Below are positions 1 through 12,518 of a stretch of DNA of 64,000 bases, piece after piece (the stretch's first letter is position 1; every line of letters starts with the position of its first letter). The position numbers and the translations under genes are program-made. The notes beneath the pieces were generated by a model. The model worked only from the letters and a program-made list of their open reading frames with translations. It searched no databases and was not told the DNA's origin. Source of the DNA: Arthrobotrys musiformis (taxonomy: Eukaryota > Ascomycota > Orbiliomycetes > Orbiliales > Orbiliaceae); assembly GCA_036971715.1 (NCBI GenBank), contig JAVHJL010000004.1, positions 1,302,001 through 1,366,000 of the forward strand. The letters run 5' to 3'.

Positions 1-1309
1 ACCTGCGTGAATATGGTGTAGATGTCAGAGTGGGGTTGCATTATCCGAGGAGGTAAAAAAGAGAGCCAACATTTTGACTTCCCTTCTCTGTTCGATTTCC
101 TCTTCCCCGGTTGGCGTGCTTAAGCGCATATTTCTCATTGTGGATTTTATTCGACAGGACCCTTTTATCCTTGACTTCCCCCCGCAATTTTATATACGAG
201 AAACGAATGGGATATGCCCCTCGGAACCCTGTTGGTTGTTGTTTTTTTTTGACGTGCTGGCTCTACATGTACCTTATCAATTTATATGCATACAAGTTAC
301 TATTATAGCAACTGTTTTCCAACAGAAATTACACGTACATACATGTACTTACATATGTACGTGAAAAGGGCCCTCGACGGTTAGTCCCTCCACAGTTTTA
401 GGTTCATGGTAACATATCCTGTGCCGTGTTCCAAGAATCCAAGGCCCAAAGCCTCAAAAACCGAGGGGTTTTGTAGCCGGTGATACAGGCAAATTAATGG
501 GGCCATTGAGGTTGGAGGTTAACCCACTTTCGCCCTCCTGTACCCATGGTGTGATGGATCGATTTATAGATCTATTTTACTCGCCAAAAACGGTAAACGA
601 AAATGCAGGTGGTTTGATTTCGCATCTGTCCATGTGGTCAATTTCTTCTTTGCATGTATTGCGGGGAGAAACAAAAAAAATATTTAATAGGTAATTCGAG
701 GGCTGCTTTGAGCTGAGGGTGTTCTTATTTCCATTAGCCCTTGAGCTAACGAAAGCTTGGGAAGTGTGTGTGCATGTGAAGGGAGAAACCCCAGCCAATC
801 GATTGATGATTCCTCGACATGAGGGGCTTTTTTTCTTGCTTTGAGGGGGGAGAAATGAGATGGAGATAGCATTTTTGTTCCCATCTGACTTTTTTGAAAA
901 ATGCATTGATTGATTCACTTCTTCTCTGCCTTCGAAGTGTCTGCTGGAGGTTGAAGCATTGATTGGGTATTTTTCTTTTTGATATCGCCGGGTCATTTGC
1001 CACACCTTGCAGGTGGCACCGTTGCGAGCAACCTATTTCGTGCATGTCGTTGGGCCCTTGTCAGAGCTAGAAGCATGAACGAAGTGTAGTGTTTGGTCCA
1101 GGTAGCGCCATCCATTCGCAATAAAGGCTACTTGGTTACCTGCCATTCACCAATATTCCAGAATGGATCGGTTTGCTTGGCCTGGCTTGGCCGGTAGGCA
1201 CGCCATCGAAATAGACATGATGGATGGTTGTATTTCGAAGATCGTTCTCAAAAGTTTTTTTTCTTTCGAAGTCCCAAGAGATTCCTAATCTCTGAGAACG
1301 TACGAGTAG

Positions 1310-1350
<41 letters not shown>

Positions 1351-4300
1351 AAATGGAGCTATTGCATTTTGCCTTCACACCCATACGTTGCAGTAGATCT
1401 TATTTGATAACGTAGCAGGCAACTATTGTAATTACCCTCCGTTGATGCGAGAAGAGAAACTTGTCCAGAAAAAAAAAAGGGTAAAGATTCTGTATTATTC
1501 CATAGGCTGCGTTTGACATGCGCCCAGCTCGGGCTGGTATCTAATCTTCTGCAGAAGGGAAGAAGCAGCAGAGCCGAGGCGACCAGTCGGCGACTCTTTG
1601 GCTTGAACGCAGGCGAAAATCGGAGCAATTTATGACAGGAATCTGTCGCCAAATCCAGACCACGCTTGCATCACATATCACCCGGAGAAGAGATCTGGTG
1701 TTACGGTTGAAGGTTATTCAATTCAATCTTGTAAAAATACCTCGAATACAAGAGGATCAAGCTGTAAGTGCTTTTCGACCATGGCATATTTTGCTGCATT
1801 GAGAAGTCCCCGAGGTTGGCGCCGGCTCGTAGTACCCTGTATATTTCAGAACCGAGCCGGCCTGGGGATATTCCTTCGTAACATTTTGGTGTGAATGTGA
1901 GCGAAAAGCCTCAACTGTTTCTCTTTTTGTGTTACCGAAATACTAGGAGCTTAGAAGTTTAGTTCTCAACCTGGAAAGGGTATTTACCCCAAGTTTAAGT
2001 TCTGCCTGGAGTATTAGTAGACTAAAAGTTTGCACCCAGCCGGGCCTGCTAGAGCTTCATTCGGCAGCAAATTAAACATATCCATGCTTCTGTTAGAATA
2101 TGCTCAAAGGCTCTTCGATTTGAGAAGGTGCGCATCCCTAGTGCCCAAACGATTGAAGATGCGACGGCGGATTCCTTCTGAAGAAAGTACGGTACGGTAT
2201 CCTCCCTTGCTTGTGCAATACCAAGATACCAAGACGTCCGGGTGACAGGCCTTCTCACTTTCGGATGGAGGCAAATGTAAAGTGTTGATAGACGAACGTG
2301 GTACCATGTTCTTGAGGTTGGTAGCCTTTTTCTAGAAGCTGTTTTTAGCAGGCAAAAGGAAACACAAGAAAAAAAGCCGTTTGTGTGTATAACTGTGCGA
2401 TTTGAGATGAAGCAAAGCGCCGGTTTGAAAAATCAATGCTGTTGGTTTTTTTTTTTTGCAGCCCCATCGTGGGCGCTTTGTCGCTGACCACTGCTTATGT
2501 TTCACATACTTCGGATTGTGTATCTGGAGATGGATAATTTGCGATTGCGAATTGAATTGCTATATTTGTCAAGCGAAGGGTGCCGCCTATCATGACTGAT
2601 ATAATAATCCCTTCTGGAAAGCGGGAATATCAAAAGGGCTGAAGGGCTGATGACTGCTCAGCATCAAATCCCGAAACGAGGATCCGAAGACGCATTTTCT
2701 CACAAGGTAGAAAAAAAAAATTAAAAAGAAAAAGTTCCAGATATTGAACCAGCGTTTTGCCTGGAGCAGCCGATGAAATCATAAGGCCTCAGTGTGTTAT
2801 GTTCCTGTCTCACTAATAAAGTTCTGGAGCTCTCGGGCGAGGTCGTTTCGGATACGGCACTGTACACAATGTAGTTGGTAAGGAGAGACTCCGTCTCGAA
2901 GGGCATGACCTAGGGTTAATGAAACGGTAGACCTTGGGCGTTTAAGCTTTGCAAAGCCGGTATTTTTTCGTTACTGACGATAACAAAACCGAAAGGCACT
3001 TTTTTTTTCTTGCGGGGCGGCGGGCATCAGGGTGCAACCGGTGACCATACGTCGAACCTGCGTTGGAAATGATGATGATATAATTTTAGGTACTGTACCA
3101 TAATGACGCTGACGATCACCTATCAGGTTCAAGATCTTGGGAAAATCCAACATTGATTGATAGACAGGCCCAAAAGAAATTTCTTTTCTCGGGGAAACTT
3201 GGAAACGGAGAGATTGGTCGTATTGAGGGCATTTTTTGCCTGTGGTAATTGCGGAGGGGCAGTTGTATTCCGTTTGTAGTTCCGATCTGGAACCCGTACC
3301 TGAACGTAGTTGGATATGCTGGAGGAATTCGCTGGTTTTCGTGGTTGGCCATGTCAATATGGAGTAGGTAGAAACAGGCGCCAGCGACTTGGCTCAATTT
3401 CAACCGGTAGGAATCGCGACAATACATAAGATGGCTTCTGAAGACAACGGAGCCACGTATCGAGCTCGGGATATCCTACGGGCCCGCTTGGACAAGTTGG
3501 CAGGATGATGATGCTCGGTTTTGGAAGTTCACGATGCCTTTGTCGGAATAGAGAAACCAGCGCATAACGTATAATACCCCGTGACACTCAATTAATGGAT
3601 TTCAATGCTGTAGGCATTGTTGGCCGTGACCCTGTCAATTCATAATTGCCATTCCGTGTCTGTAGTATACATACTGTACAGACGCATATGCAAGCACAGG
3701 ACCGGCCTCCTCGTTTCTCCAGGGAAATCCATCGAAAAGCCGGGGCAGACGAGGTGTTTTTTTTGGCAATCGAAGAGGCCAGTGCCCCTCCGACAAGATG
3801 CCCCCCACTCTCGTTTATTCTTGAGGTATTAGGTATTGTCTACGCGAGGGTTTTCTCGATTCCTGCTTGGACATATGCTTTTGGGTGTAACACATGTAAG
3901 CTCCAGCTGCGTGCACATGTGCTCAAGGTTTGTCGTTATCTGCGCCTCGAACGGAGTGACATTCTTCAACGGTTTTCAATTAAATTTGAATTAGAATCTG
4001 CGGGGAAAATGAAGATGTATATCTCCAAAAAACGGTGCTGCGAGGTCCTTGAACAGCAGATATTGTGGTGAAGTTACAAATATATATCGTAACTGCTTTT
4101 TTCTGGCACGCCCTGTTGGGAAGAGTCGGACCGTGCTCTGTCAGTTCATAGAGAGGCTACTATGCTCTTTTGTCATTTGTGTATTAGACGCCACGGCCAG
4201 AAGGAGGAGAATCCCGGCGCCTCTCATCTCAATGACATCCAGGGACTTTGAAGTTACAAGCTCGAGACATACTGTAACTAACGACTGTAACTTTGGGAAT

Positions 4301-5690
4301 GGATGATCAAGGTCATGTTGTGATTGCTTTCTTCGGCCGGGGCTCCTGTCAAATTGATTAAATCATGGTGTCTCCGACCCACCCATCCCTCTTTTTTATC
4401 AAGATTGGTTGACGTCGTTGGAACCCGACGAGAAAGGGAACTGAAACCTGTCGGGCAGCCTGGATGCCAATGGATCTGGGAGCCCGGCGTCTGGCACGGA
4501 GCGGTTGAAAAGGTGAAGGAGGGGCAGCTAGGGGTTAGTCTGAGAAGGCAAATGCCTGGAGCACCATCGGGTACCCAGAGGTACCTTTCGTCCCTACTGC
4601 CGTTCTTGTTCGCACGAGTCGCCGCCGCCCATTTGGAATATCCGTCCGACACCCTTCGCTTTGTCAGTGGTTGCCCCCAAACGAGGGCACCCCAAATTGT
4701 CATCGAAGGGGGGAGGAACAGACTTTTGTTTTTCCAGCTGCGCTCTTTGGGGTTATAGCATGGCAGGGTGGTGCTCCGAAGCTAGCGAGCAGGTCAACTT
4801 TGGTATTATGCTTCCTCCCAATTAATAATGATTGTCAGCCTGCCCTCAGCTCGTGGATAGAGGGATGAATAGTGAAGCCATCGAGAAATAATCGCCAAAT
4901 CTTTGTATCTTTGTATCTTTTTCTTTTTTTTTCTTGCCTTTTCTTTCTGGAACCCCCTCGGATGATGCCAATATATTAGTGCCGTTACTTCCCAGAGCTT
5001 GTTATAGTGTAGACAGAGGAGACAGACACCAACTGGGAAAAATTTCCAGTTTTCCATCATATAAGAAATCCCAAGACAGACGGCCTGTCTGCCTTCCCTT
5101 AGACTGATTTGTCTCTCAAGTCTTTCTCTTCGAGCAGAAGGGAACTCTCTCATCACGAAACAGATTCTGTTAGCTGCTGTTTCAACGAAACGAATCTACG
5201 ACATCCCACAGAAATCAAAGAAAGTCAAATCAATAGCAAGAAAAATAAAAAATAAAATAGAAAAAGCCTCCATCGCTCGCGCCGGCTGCCTGCCTTCGAC
5301 TTTTACTATTGACCGTCTGTCTATTTTTGTTCCCTGTTGCTTGCTTGCTGTTAGGTGCAGCTGCTTCGCCTTGCTTTTGTGCTGCTCGGTGCAGGCTCGG
5401 TGCAGGTTCAGGCTCAGGCTCAGGTCCAGGGTCATTCTGTCATACTCAATACAGGCAGAACTCCCTCCCACCCCCACAAACTGGACCCATTCTAGCGGAA
5501 ATATCGCAGCCAGTACTTAAAATCGAACCTGGCCCCTTCCCTGGACGCCCTTTCGTCACATACACGCAGACAGACATACGGGACTTGCGAGTTCACTCTT
5601 CTTCTTTCTGCCTCTGCCTTTTTGACTCGCCTGGCCTGGTGGTTCCTTTTTTTTTTTTTTTCTTCCTTTGTAGTAACCGACCTGGTTTAT
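1..5690. other. Intergenic region, no supported gene
   Basis: I find no open frame here with a recognisable domain or a convincing exon chain. Frames up to about 145 codons occur on both strands (for example around 4,278-4,758), but they overlap one another, lack family motifs and look like chance. The stretch holds a 32-base T run at 1,315-1,346 and, from about 4,900, increasingly pyrimidine-rich sequence that is probably promoter of the kinase gene downstream. The left edge may hold regulatory sequence of a gene outside the window. No RNA gene was recognised. Confidence 0.6.
1315..1346. repeat. Poly(T) run, 32 bases
   Basis: This is an uninterrupted run of 32 T bases, the longest homopolymer in the window. 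It lies in non-coding sequence. Read on the minus strand it would be a poly(A) tract, but no retroelement or reverse-transcribed gene copy could be recognised beside it. Runs this long are prone to length errors in sequencing. Confidence 0.95.
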
Positions 5691-6795
5691 TATAAAGTCG
5701 CCCTCGACCCAACCGACTTCACACAACACACTTTGGGGATCCCCTCTGGCAGCATATTGGAACAGTCGACCTTATCAACCTCAACCATCAACCATCAACC
5801 ATCATCATCAACCATTCTTCTTACCATCAACATCATCATCGCCATCATCGACCATTACTATTAGTACTTCTATAACTTCGACTGTTCCGACCCGGCATTG
5901 CTTCTATCTCGACTAGAGTTGTTGCCGTTCTCAGCGAAATCCAATTGTTCGAACCCAAACATTTGACTTCGTCGACAAAAAGTGTATATGGAAAATTGCC
6001 AGTTACGACGACAAGAAAGCTTTCTTGCTATCCTTTTCTTACCTATATCCCGTCCTCCTCCTCTTTCTTCATAGCCTTTTTACTCCATTTATTCTTTTTT
6101 TTTATCACCCTTTTTTTTATCGAAGCTCTTTAGAACTCTTTTTTTTGCCGTTGTTCACTTGACGTAACCAGTGTCTCGTGAACTCGATTCTTACTCTTTA
6201 ACCTTTATTTTATTTTTCTCGGTCTCGCGTGGAGAATTAATCGAATTGTGGTTGTTGGCCGTCGAGTCTAACTTCTGGTATGTATTATTATACCTGCTTC
6301 CTCGAATCAAATTAATTGCCGCCCACTTCTCTTCCCTCCCCCAACTCTCATCTCTTCCCTTTCTTCTTCCTGCCTCAAGAACGGTCAGAAAAATAAAATA
6401 AAAACAAGAAACCAAGAATCAATCAACCAATTCCTTTTTCCTTTCCTCTCTTCCTTTCTTCTACCAAGAAAATTTCAACCTTCAAGAAAAAATCCATCTT
6501 CGGCGTTCCACCAACTTTGTCCCTCCTCCATTCCACTTCTTCCTCGTTTCATCTCCCCGCCCCCCTCGCCAAGTCCCCATCTCGACCGCCCTGCAGCTGT
6601 TGTAGTGCCCGATCAATGTCGCTTTAATACGCTGTACATTTCTCAGGGCCTTGGCTCCGGTTGGCAGCTGTGTTGCCTAGTTAATCGCCAGACGCTTACT
6701 TGCTACATAAATCAGATTCAATCCATCAAATCGCAGCTTCAAACTCGCCTTTTTCGAAGAATATTATAACAATATATTCTCCAACCAGATCAACA
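5691..6795 (+). promoter_or_regulatory. Probable core promoter and long pyrimidine-rich 5' leader of the kinase gene
   Basis: A TATAAA hexamer lies at 5,691-5,696. It follows a long T run and a CT-rich tract, the usual arrangement of fungal promoters. The roughly 1.1 kb between it and the kinase ATG is strongly pyrimidine-rich, with CAT/CAA-rich patches at about 5,780-5,860 and several small upstream open frames. If transcription starts just after the TATA box, the mRNA would carry an unusually long leader, possibly with an unrecognised leader intron. The TATA box is seen; the start site is inferred. Confidence 0.4.
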
Positions 6796-8890
6796 ATGTC
6801 AATCGCCCAGTCATCTCGTCCAGTTGGCTCTTTACCTTCTACTTGCTCTAGTTCTTTCTCATCGATATCCGACGCCATGGTTCCACCCACCCCAGAGATC
6901 AAGATCTTGAACTCTCACGTGAGGATACATGGTTCGGATCATGACGACTTCTCGCCTTTGGGCGGCTCGTTAGACGACTTCCACCCTCAAGGTCGATCTT
7001 CTCCCAAATTTATCCTCGGATCCTCTGACGAAGGCCACGAGTGCAACACAGTCCTCGAAGAGGAAGAGGACATTGAAACTGCGAGCGAAAATCAGGAACC
7101 ATTGACTCCCACATCCTTCGATGGTCATGCCGTTTTCACATTAGAACAGCACGAACCAACTCAACCAATCACTCAAAAACAGACCGTCAGATCTATGCTC
7201 GACATGTCTGATGTCAAAGTTCGCCCTCGAAGTGTCTCCAAACCTCCTTCTCCCCCAGCTTTAATGCTCCAGTCTCCGTCGCCCCATCCTAAGATCGAAG
7301 CACCAACACCCGTCAAGAGGTCAAATACTTTTTCTCGCATCTTTCACAGGAGTGGAAGCGGCAACGATCTAATGAATAGACTTGGAGGTCATCGTGACGA
7401 CGACTTGACACCTCGCCATTCCCCACAGCCAAAGGTCCGTGCTGGTTTGTTCTCTCTCAAAAACAGTCCTTCCCCATCGAAGGCCAGCTCTCCATCCAAG
7501 TCTTTGTCTCCGACAAATAGCTTGACGGAAACCAGAAAGAACGCCGGTTCACCACCTAAGTCGTTGTCTACCGGCGTTGGACGTCTGGGTAGAACCCGAA
7601 GGTCCAGCAGCATGAACGGCATCGCTGATATGCAGACGGAATGTGCTATCACTCATCCGGCAGAGACTGGTGTCGGCCTCAAGGCTAGGAAGTTGAGCAC
7701 TGTCGCCGTTCCTGTCGCTCCATCCTTCAAGATTCACAACCTCAGCGAAAAATACTCCAACAAGAGTCACATCCCAATGAAGACAAAACAGATTGGTGAA
7801 GGTGCAAGTGCCATTGTTAAGCTGATGAGTAAGGTTCACGGCAATCCCAATGAGCTCTTCGCTGTTAAGGAGTTCCGAAAGAAGTCGAATAATGAGAGTG
7901 AGGAAGAGTACACTCAGAAACTCAACTCTGAATGGTGTCTCTCCAAGTCTCTTATTCACCCAAACATCGTCTTGACCGAGGACCTCTGCCGTAACAATGG
8001 CCGTTGGTGCCACGTTATGGAATACTGCAGTGGAGGTGACTTGTTCTCCATCATCAAGAAGAATTTTATGGGAGCGGATGAGAAGCTTTGTATCTTCAAG
8101 CAGCTTTTGCGCGGTGTTGCATATCTCCACAGCCACGGTGTTGCCCATCGCGACATCAAGCCGGAGAACCTGCTCCTCTGTGCTGATGGCCGCTTGAAGA
8201 TCTCCGATTTTGGAATTTCTGAGGTTGTCAGCGGTGACCACCCAGCCTTCAGTCAGAAGATGGAGTGCGGCGCCAACATGACCGAAGTCCGTCTTAGTCG
8301 TCCAGGAATCTGCGGCAGCAAACCTTACCTTTCTCCTGAGGTTATTACCCAAACAGGCATGTGTTGAAATTTAATAACGTCCTTGTATGGTTCCACAATA
8401 TGCTAACTTTAATTGGATAGATGCCTACGATGCTCGCAAACTTGATGTCTGGTCCTGTGCGATCGTCTATGTGACACTCCATTATGGTGGATTTCCATGG
8501 GCCGAAGCCAGCTCCAACGACAAGATGTATTCCGCATACAAGTTCTCTTTCGATAAATGGCTCAATGCCAACCCATCTGGACTCATCACCACTGATTCGA
8601 TGCCAGCAGCCCGCATCTTCGCCGACATCAAGCCACCACTCAAGCGTCTCCTCTACAAGATGGCCCACCCTGATCCAGAAAAACGTATCACGATTGAGGA
8701 AGCTCTCAACGACCGATGGATGAGCAACGTCGACTGTTGTATTCAAGATAATGATTATGACAAGGCTCCCGCTCTTGTTGACTGCAGCGAATTGAGGGGC
8801 TGCAAGCTGGCTGGCAAAATGGGAGTCAAGAAAATGCATCAGCATCTCCCTCCAAAGGCTCCCAAGAAGACGTTGCACCACGAAGTCTAG
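6796..8890 (+). CDS. Hal4/Sat4 (NPR/HAL5)-type serine/threonine protein kinase
   Basis: This gene encodes a 676-residue kinase of the fungus-specific NPR/HAL family, whose yeast members regulate potassium and nutrient transporters at the plasma membrane. Exons are 6,796-8,356 and 8,421-8,890. The first roughly 310 residues are Ser/Pro-rich and probably disordered. The kinase domain then shows the glycine loop (GEGASAIV), the lysine motif FAVKEF, the catalytic loop HRDIKPEN near residue 451 and DFG near 471, followed by SPEV. The start is the first in-frame ATG, in a CAACAATG context; in-frame sequence upstream lacks an ATG. The single intron (64 nt) begins with GC rather than GT. The choice is supported because it restores ITQTDAYDARKLDVWSC across the junction, and the branch site TGCTAACT is at 8,401. 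The specific ortholog (Sat4, Hal5 or Npr1) cannot be fixed from sequence alone. Confidence 0.93.
8357..8420 (+). other. GC-AG intron in the kinase gene
   Basis: The donor reads CAG|GCATGT, which matches the known GC-type donor consensus, and the acceptor is GGATAG. A canonical branch sequence (TGCTAAC) lies 13-20 bases before the acceptor. Using the nearby GT at 8,361 breaks the frame. Using the one at 8,363 keeps the frame but inserts two residues into a conserved kinase segment. The GC donor gives the best protein. Confidence 0.75.
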
Positions 8891-10837
8891 GTAGCTTTCG
8901 TGCAATTTTTCGACTTGAAGAGTCTGTTTTGCCGCCATCGACGCCGTCCAAAAATTTGACATTCGCTTTCAACCATTTCACCCTTCCCTTTTCTTTCTTT
9001 CTATTATTTCCTTTCTCTTTTCAAACCCAACCCTTTCCTTTCCTTGACTTTCATCCACCTGGGGTCTGTTGAAACGATATAGGAGAGTTTGTATATGTCT
9101 TCACTTCACTTCACTTCATTCGTTCTTACACTGTAACAACACCTTTGCATTCGCTGACCTGGTAATGTTTTAATGACTCTTATTTCTTTGTTACTTTATT
9201 TTCCGTTCCTACTGCATTGCCTTTCTACTTTTTCGTTTTCGTTTATATATGGGATGGATCCAAATGGGGTTTACTGATTCTTGCTTTTACATCGTTTTTG
9301 TTTGTTTGTTTGCGGGCGTTATGGAGCTGTCATTCGCTCTACACCATGGAGATTTTGTTTAAACGGGCTTCTAGTGGAGAAGCCGGGAGATTTACTATGC
9401 TCCGTATAATGTTCTTTCCCCCCCTTACCCTTTTTTCTGTTCATTTTTACTTGTTATTCCTTTGAGAATTACTTGCAAAAAGCCTACGGATCGCAGAGCT
9501 CGCGTTTCCTTGTATCATCAGATTCTTTTTGTCTCTTAAATTTCCTTTACCTACTGAGTTCCTTGCGCCAGGGGTCTTTTGTTCTAGGGATGGCATGCTC
9601 CGTTGAGTAGCTTCATCCTCCTCCTGTCCGCTCGTCTTGTCCTCCATAGACTAGTATAACTGCAAGTCGAAACAAGAAATGGAACCCTCGATGAATCTAA
9701 ACTTGACCATAACCACATCCTTATTCACTCATCATCCTTTGCGTGCACAAAATGCCGAAAGCCACTCTCGCGATTGACGTGGTTCAATCGAATTTGCTAT
9801 GTCCTGGCCCCGTCATATTCCGTACATACATGGGGCCGTTCATTTCATCCGTCTCCTGAAGGCCATGGTCATTTTGACAATACATAGCACTGAGGAAATG
9901 AGCAAGCATATTCAGAAGCCCCGTTTCATGCAACACAAAAATCTCTCTGAACGAAAGGAGCAAAGCAGACTAGGACCACCCTTGACCTGTCATGCATGCT
10001 CTGGCAAGCTTCTTCTTTCCTCCCTTGAATTCCCCGCATTTCCCAAACATTGAACAACCCATCAGCTTGGGAAACAATAACCCAATGATTCGTCGTCATT
10101 TCCAGGTTTTTGCTTTTCAAGCTCTCTGCCTTTGCTGCTCTAACTAAAAGCGTGGGGGGCGCGCCAACCGCCTTTCAGATGACTTAACCTCCCTCGCTGG
10201 GAGACCCGACCATAGGTGAGCGAAAATGCCTCAAAACACCATTAATACGTCGGTGGGCCGGCGCTGAACCTTCTGGCCCCATGATATGGGTCCCAGAACT
10301 CGGTCCAGGTCATCTAATTCATCGTCATTAAAAGCATTGCTCGGATCACACTCTAAAATGGGGTTTCATCGATTTCAGGATCGAGTCCTTTTTTGACTCT
10401 AGTGTTTCTATTAGGTGTTAGCTTTGCCGGCATCTTCGTCCGAACAGCTGGACTTTGTTTGCACCTTCGTTTTTGGGGGATGTCAGCCTCATCGTCGACA
10501 TCCGAGCCAGATGCTACTGCAGAATGTCATCATGATAATGTGATCCCTGGAATTTGGTGGACGGGGAGAAAGAAAAGAAAAGAAATTTTGTTCTTTTACT
10601 TGCGTGCAGTCATCAGCTGGGCTGAATCACCGACGCCTCATGAAGCACATTACATATATGCAAACTTGCGCCGGGCGGATCGTATCAAAATAACAATGGT
10701 TAATGAGGATACCTAACGCCGAGGCTTCTTAGCCGGATCGATCGACCTATTCATAATTGACCTGTGCTCCTTGGTGAACCAGTCATTTAAGACTTTTTGG
10801 CAAAAGATCATCAGGAGCTAGTGAAACCGCAAGAGGG

Positions 10838-10857
10838 AAAAAAAAAAAAAAAAAAAA
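10838..10857. repeat. Poly(A) run, 20 bases
   Basis: A 20-base A run in intergenic sequence. No gene or mobile element boundary is visible next to it. Confidence 0.9.
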
Positions 10858-12504
10858 GTCAGGCCGCGGAGAGATCCTCGTCGCGAATTTCCCCGATACC
10901 AGATAACTGCTGGCAAGCACTAAGTATCTTGTTCCCGCGTCACGGAGCTATTTTACATACAAAACTCGCGAGATCCGTTGCTCCGTGAAGGCAAAAAAGT
11001 CGGGCTTTCAGATGTTCCTTTTTGACCTTTGACTTTTTTCGATGTCTAAAAATACTACTATAACCCTGACGGGTACCCATGGTCATGATTGCATCGATGG
11101 CGGCGAAATAAGGATGATCTTATGGCATACAGGGTACATTACATTTTGCATATCTGAGGAGCGTATTTATTTCTCTGACTAAACACGGTTAATATTATAA
11201 CCCCACGCATAAAGCACTTTTTGAAGCTGCCCTTGCTGTCGCTTTTTTTTTGTTACTGACCATTCAGGTTTCTATCACGAAAAAGAAACTCGGGGGAAAT
11301 GTCTCTTTTCTGCAAAACCTCTTGTGAGGATTCTCCCTCTTGAGAAATAGATGTCTCGCTCGTTTTCGGATACCCGCATTGGAAGCGACAAGGCCTCGAT
11401 CGCGATCGTGGAACCCCGTATTTTGTGTTTTTTTGATGATAAGACATCCCAATTTAACGGCCCAAGCTTTGAAGCTCGAGGTGGTAGCTCCCTTTAATGA
11501 CTGTTTCGAATATTTGAGTAACGGGTGACGGAAGGGAAGTAACGAAGCTATTCAGCCAGCTACCGGATAGCACGTCAACTTTAAGAGACAAAACCTTACG
11601 AACTAGACGGCATGTCTCGCCTGCCACGGATCACAGCCAGCTTGCCGCCTTGGTATGTTATGCTGTGCATCTCCGTGCAACTGCGGCCCTTGAATTCGAA
11701 AGGGAAAAGAAGCTTCGCTGGAAAAGCTTCAGCTCCTAAACCGGGCCAAGGAAAGTCCATCATCTCCCAACGAAGTTTGTACCTGATATTACCCTGCAAT
11801 GCACTAGCTCTCCTGGATCTCTGATTCAATTGGGAACCACGTAGCACAGAGAACAAAGCTTGGGTCAAAAAGCGCATTAAGACAGCCAAACTGTCCTCCT
11901 CCTTATAACAACTATATGCACTCAAGACCTTTCTCTATCACATACCCGATCCAGCGATCGCGCTGGCCAGTGGTCCAAGCAAGTCTGCGACAGAGGGATT
12001 TCACGTACGCGCAAGAGCCACACACACTCCTCGAGGAGATGAGAAGGATCAAATCGAGCGGGGAGGCTAGAGGCTGGAATCATCCTGCACCACCGTTCGT
12101 GTCCGTAAGAAACGGGGTCACCGGACTCTCCTTCATGCCTTCGCTTAACGACGCTCAAATCCGATATCTATTGAGCGAAAAAGCCGGCCCTAAAGTCAAA
12201 GGGATATCCCCCTCGCTCAATTGGAGCTTGTGGAAATATCCGTTAGCACAAGAGCATGGTCCCTGATATTAGAAGACGACACGAAGTGAGCTCCAAAGAC
12301 CAAAATTCCCGCTCGACGTACAGTTACATACATGCCTCGTCGCTCGGGTGCAGATGCTGGGCCGGCATCTCTAGTTCCCGTTTTCGTGGGGGATTAAGAA
12401 GCCCACCAACTAAAGTCGGTCTCCTCGGGTTTCGCTGAGCATTAATTTGAGGTTCTAAATACGACTCGTATCGAGGAATATAGCTGCCGGGTCGGTTGAG
12501 GCGG

Positions 12505-12518
12505 CATGCGCGCGCATG
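12505..12518. repeat. 14-bp perfect palindrome CATGCGCGCGCATG
   Basis: A perfect palindrome made of alternating purine and pyrimidine bases, lying in the long gene-free stretch. It could be a dimeric transcription-factor site or chance. No neighbouring coding gene helps to interpret it. Confidence 0.6.

Noticed and set aside
4278..4758. Overlapping plus- and minus-strand frames of about 140 codons
   Set aside because: They have no conserved motifs. The two frames overlap on opposite strands and neither has convincing promoter or exon structure.
7549..8352. 267-codon minus-strand frame within the kinase gene
   Set aside because: It lies wholly antisense to the conserved kinase domain and has no recognisable domain of its own.
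11596..12266. Overlapping frames of 109 (-) and 116 (+) codons
   Set aside because: The plus frame begins with ATG but shows no domain. Such lengths are expected by chance in 10 kb of non-coding sequence.
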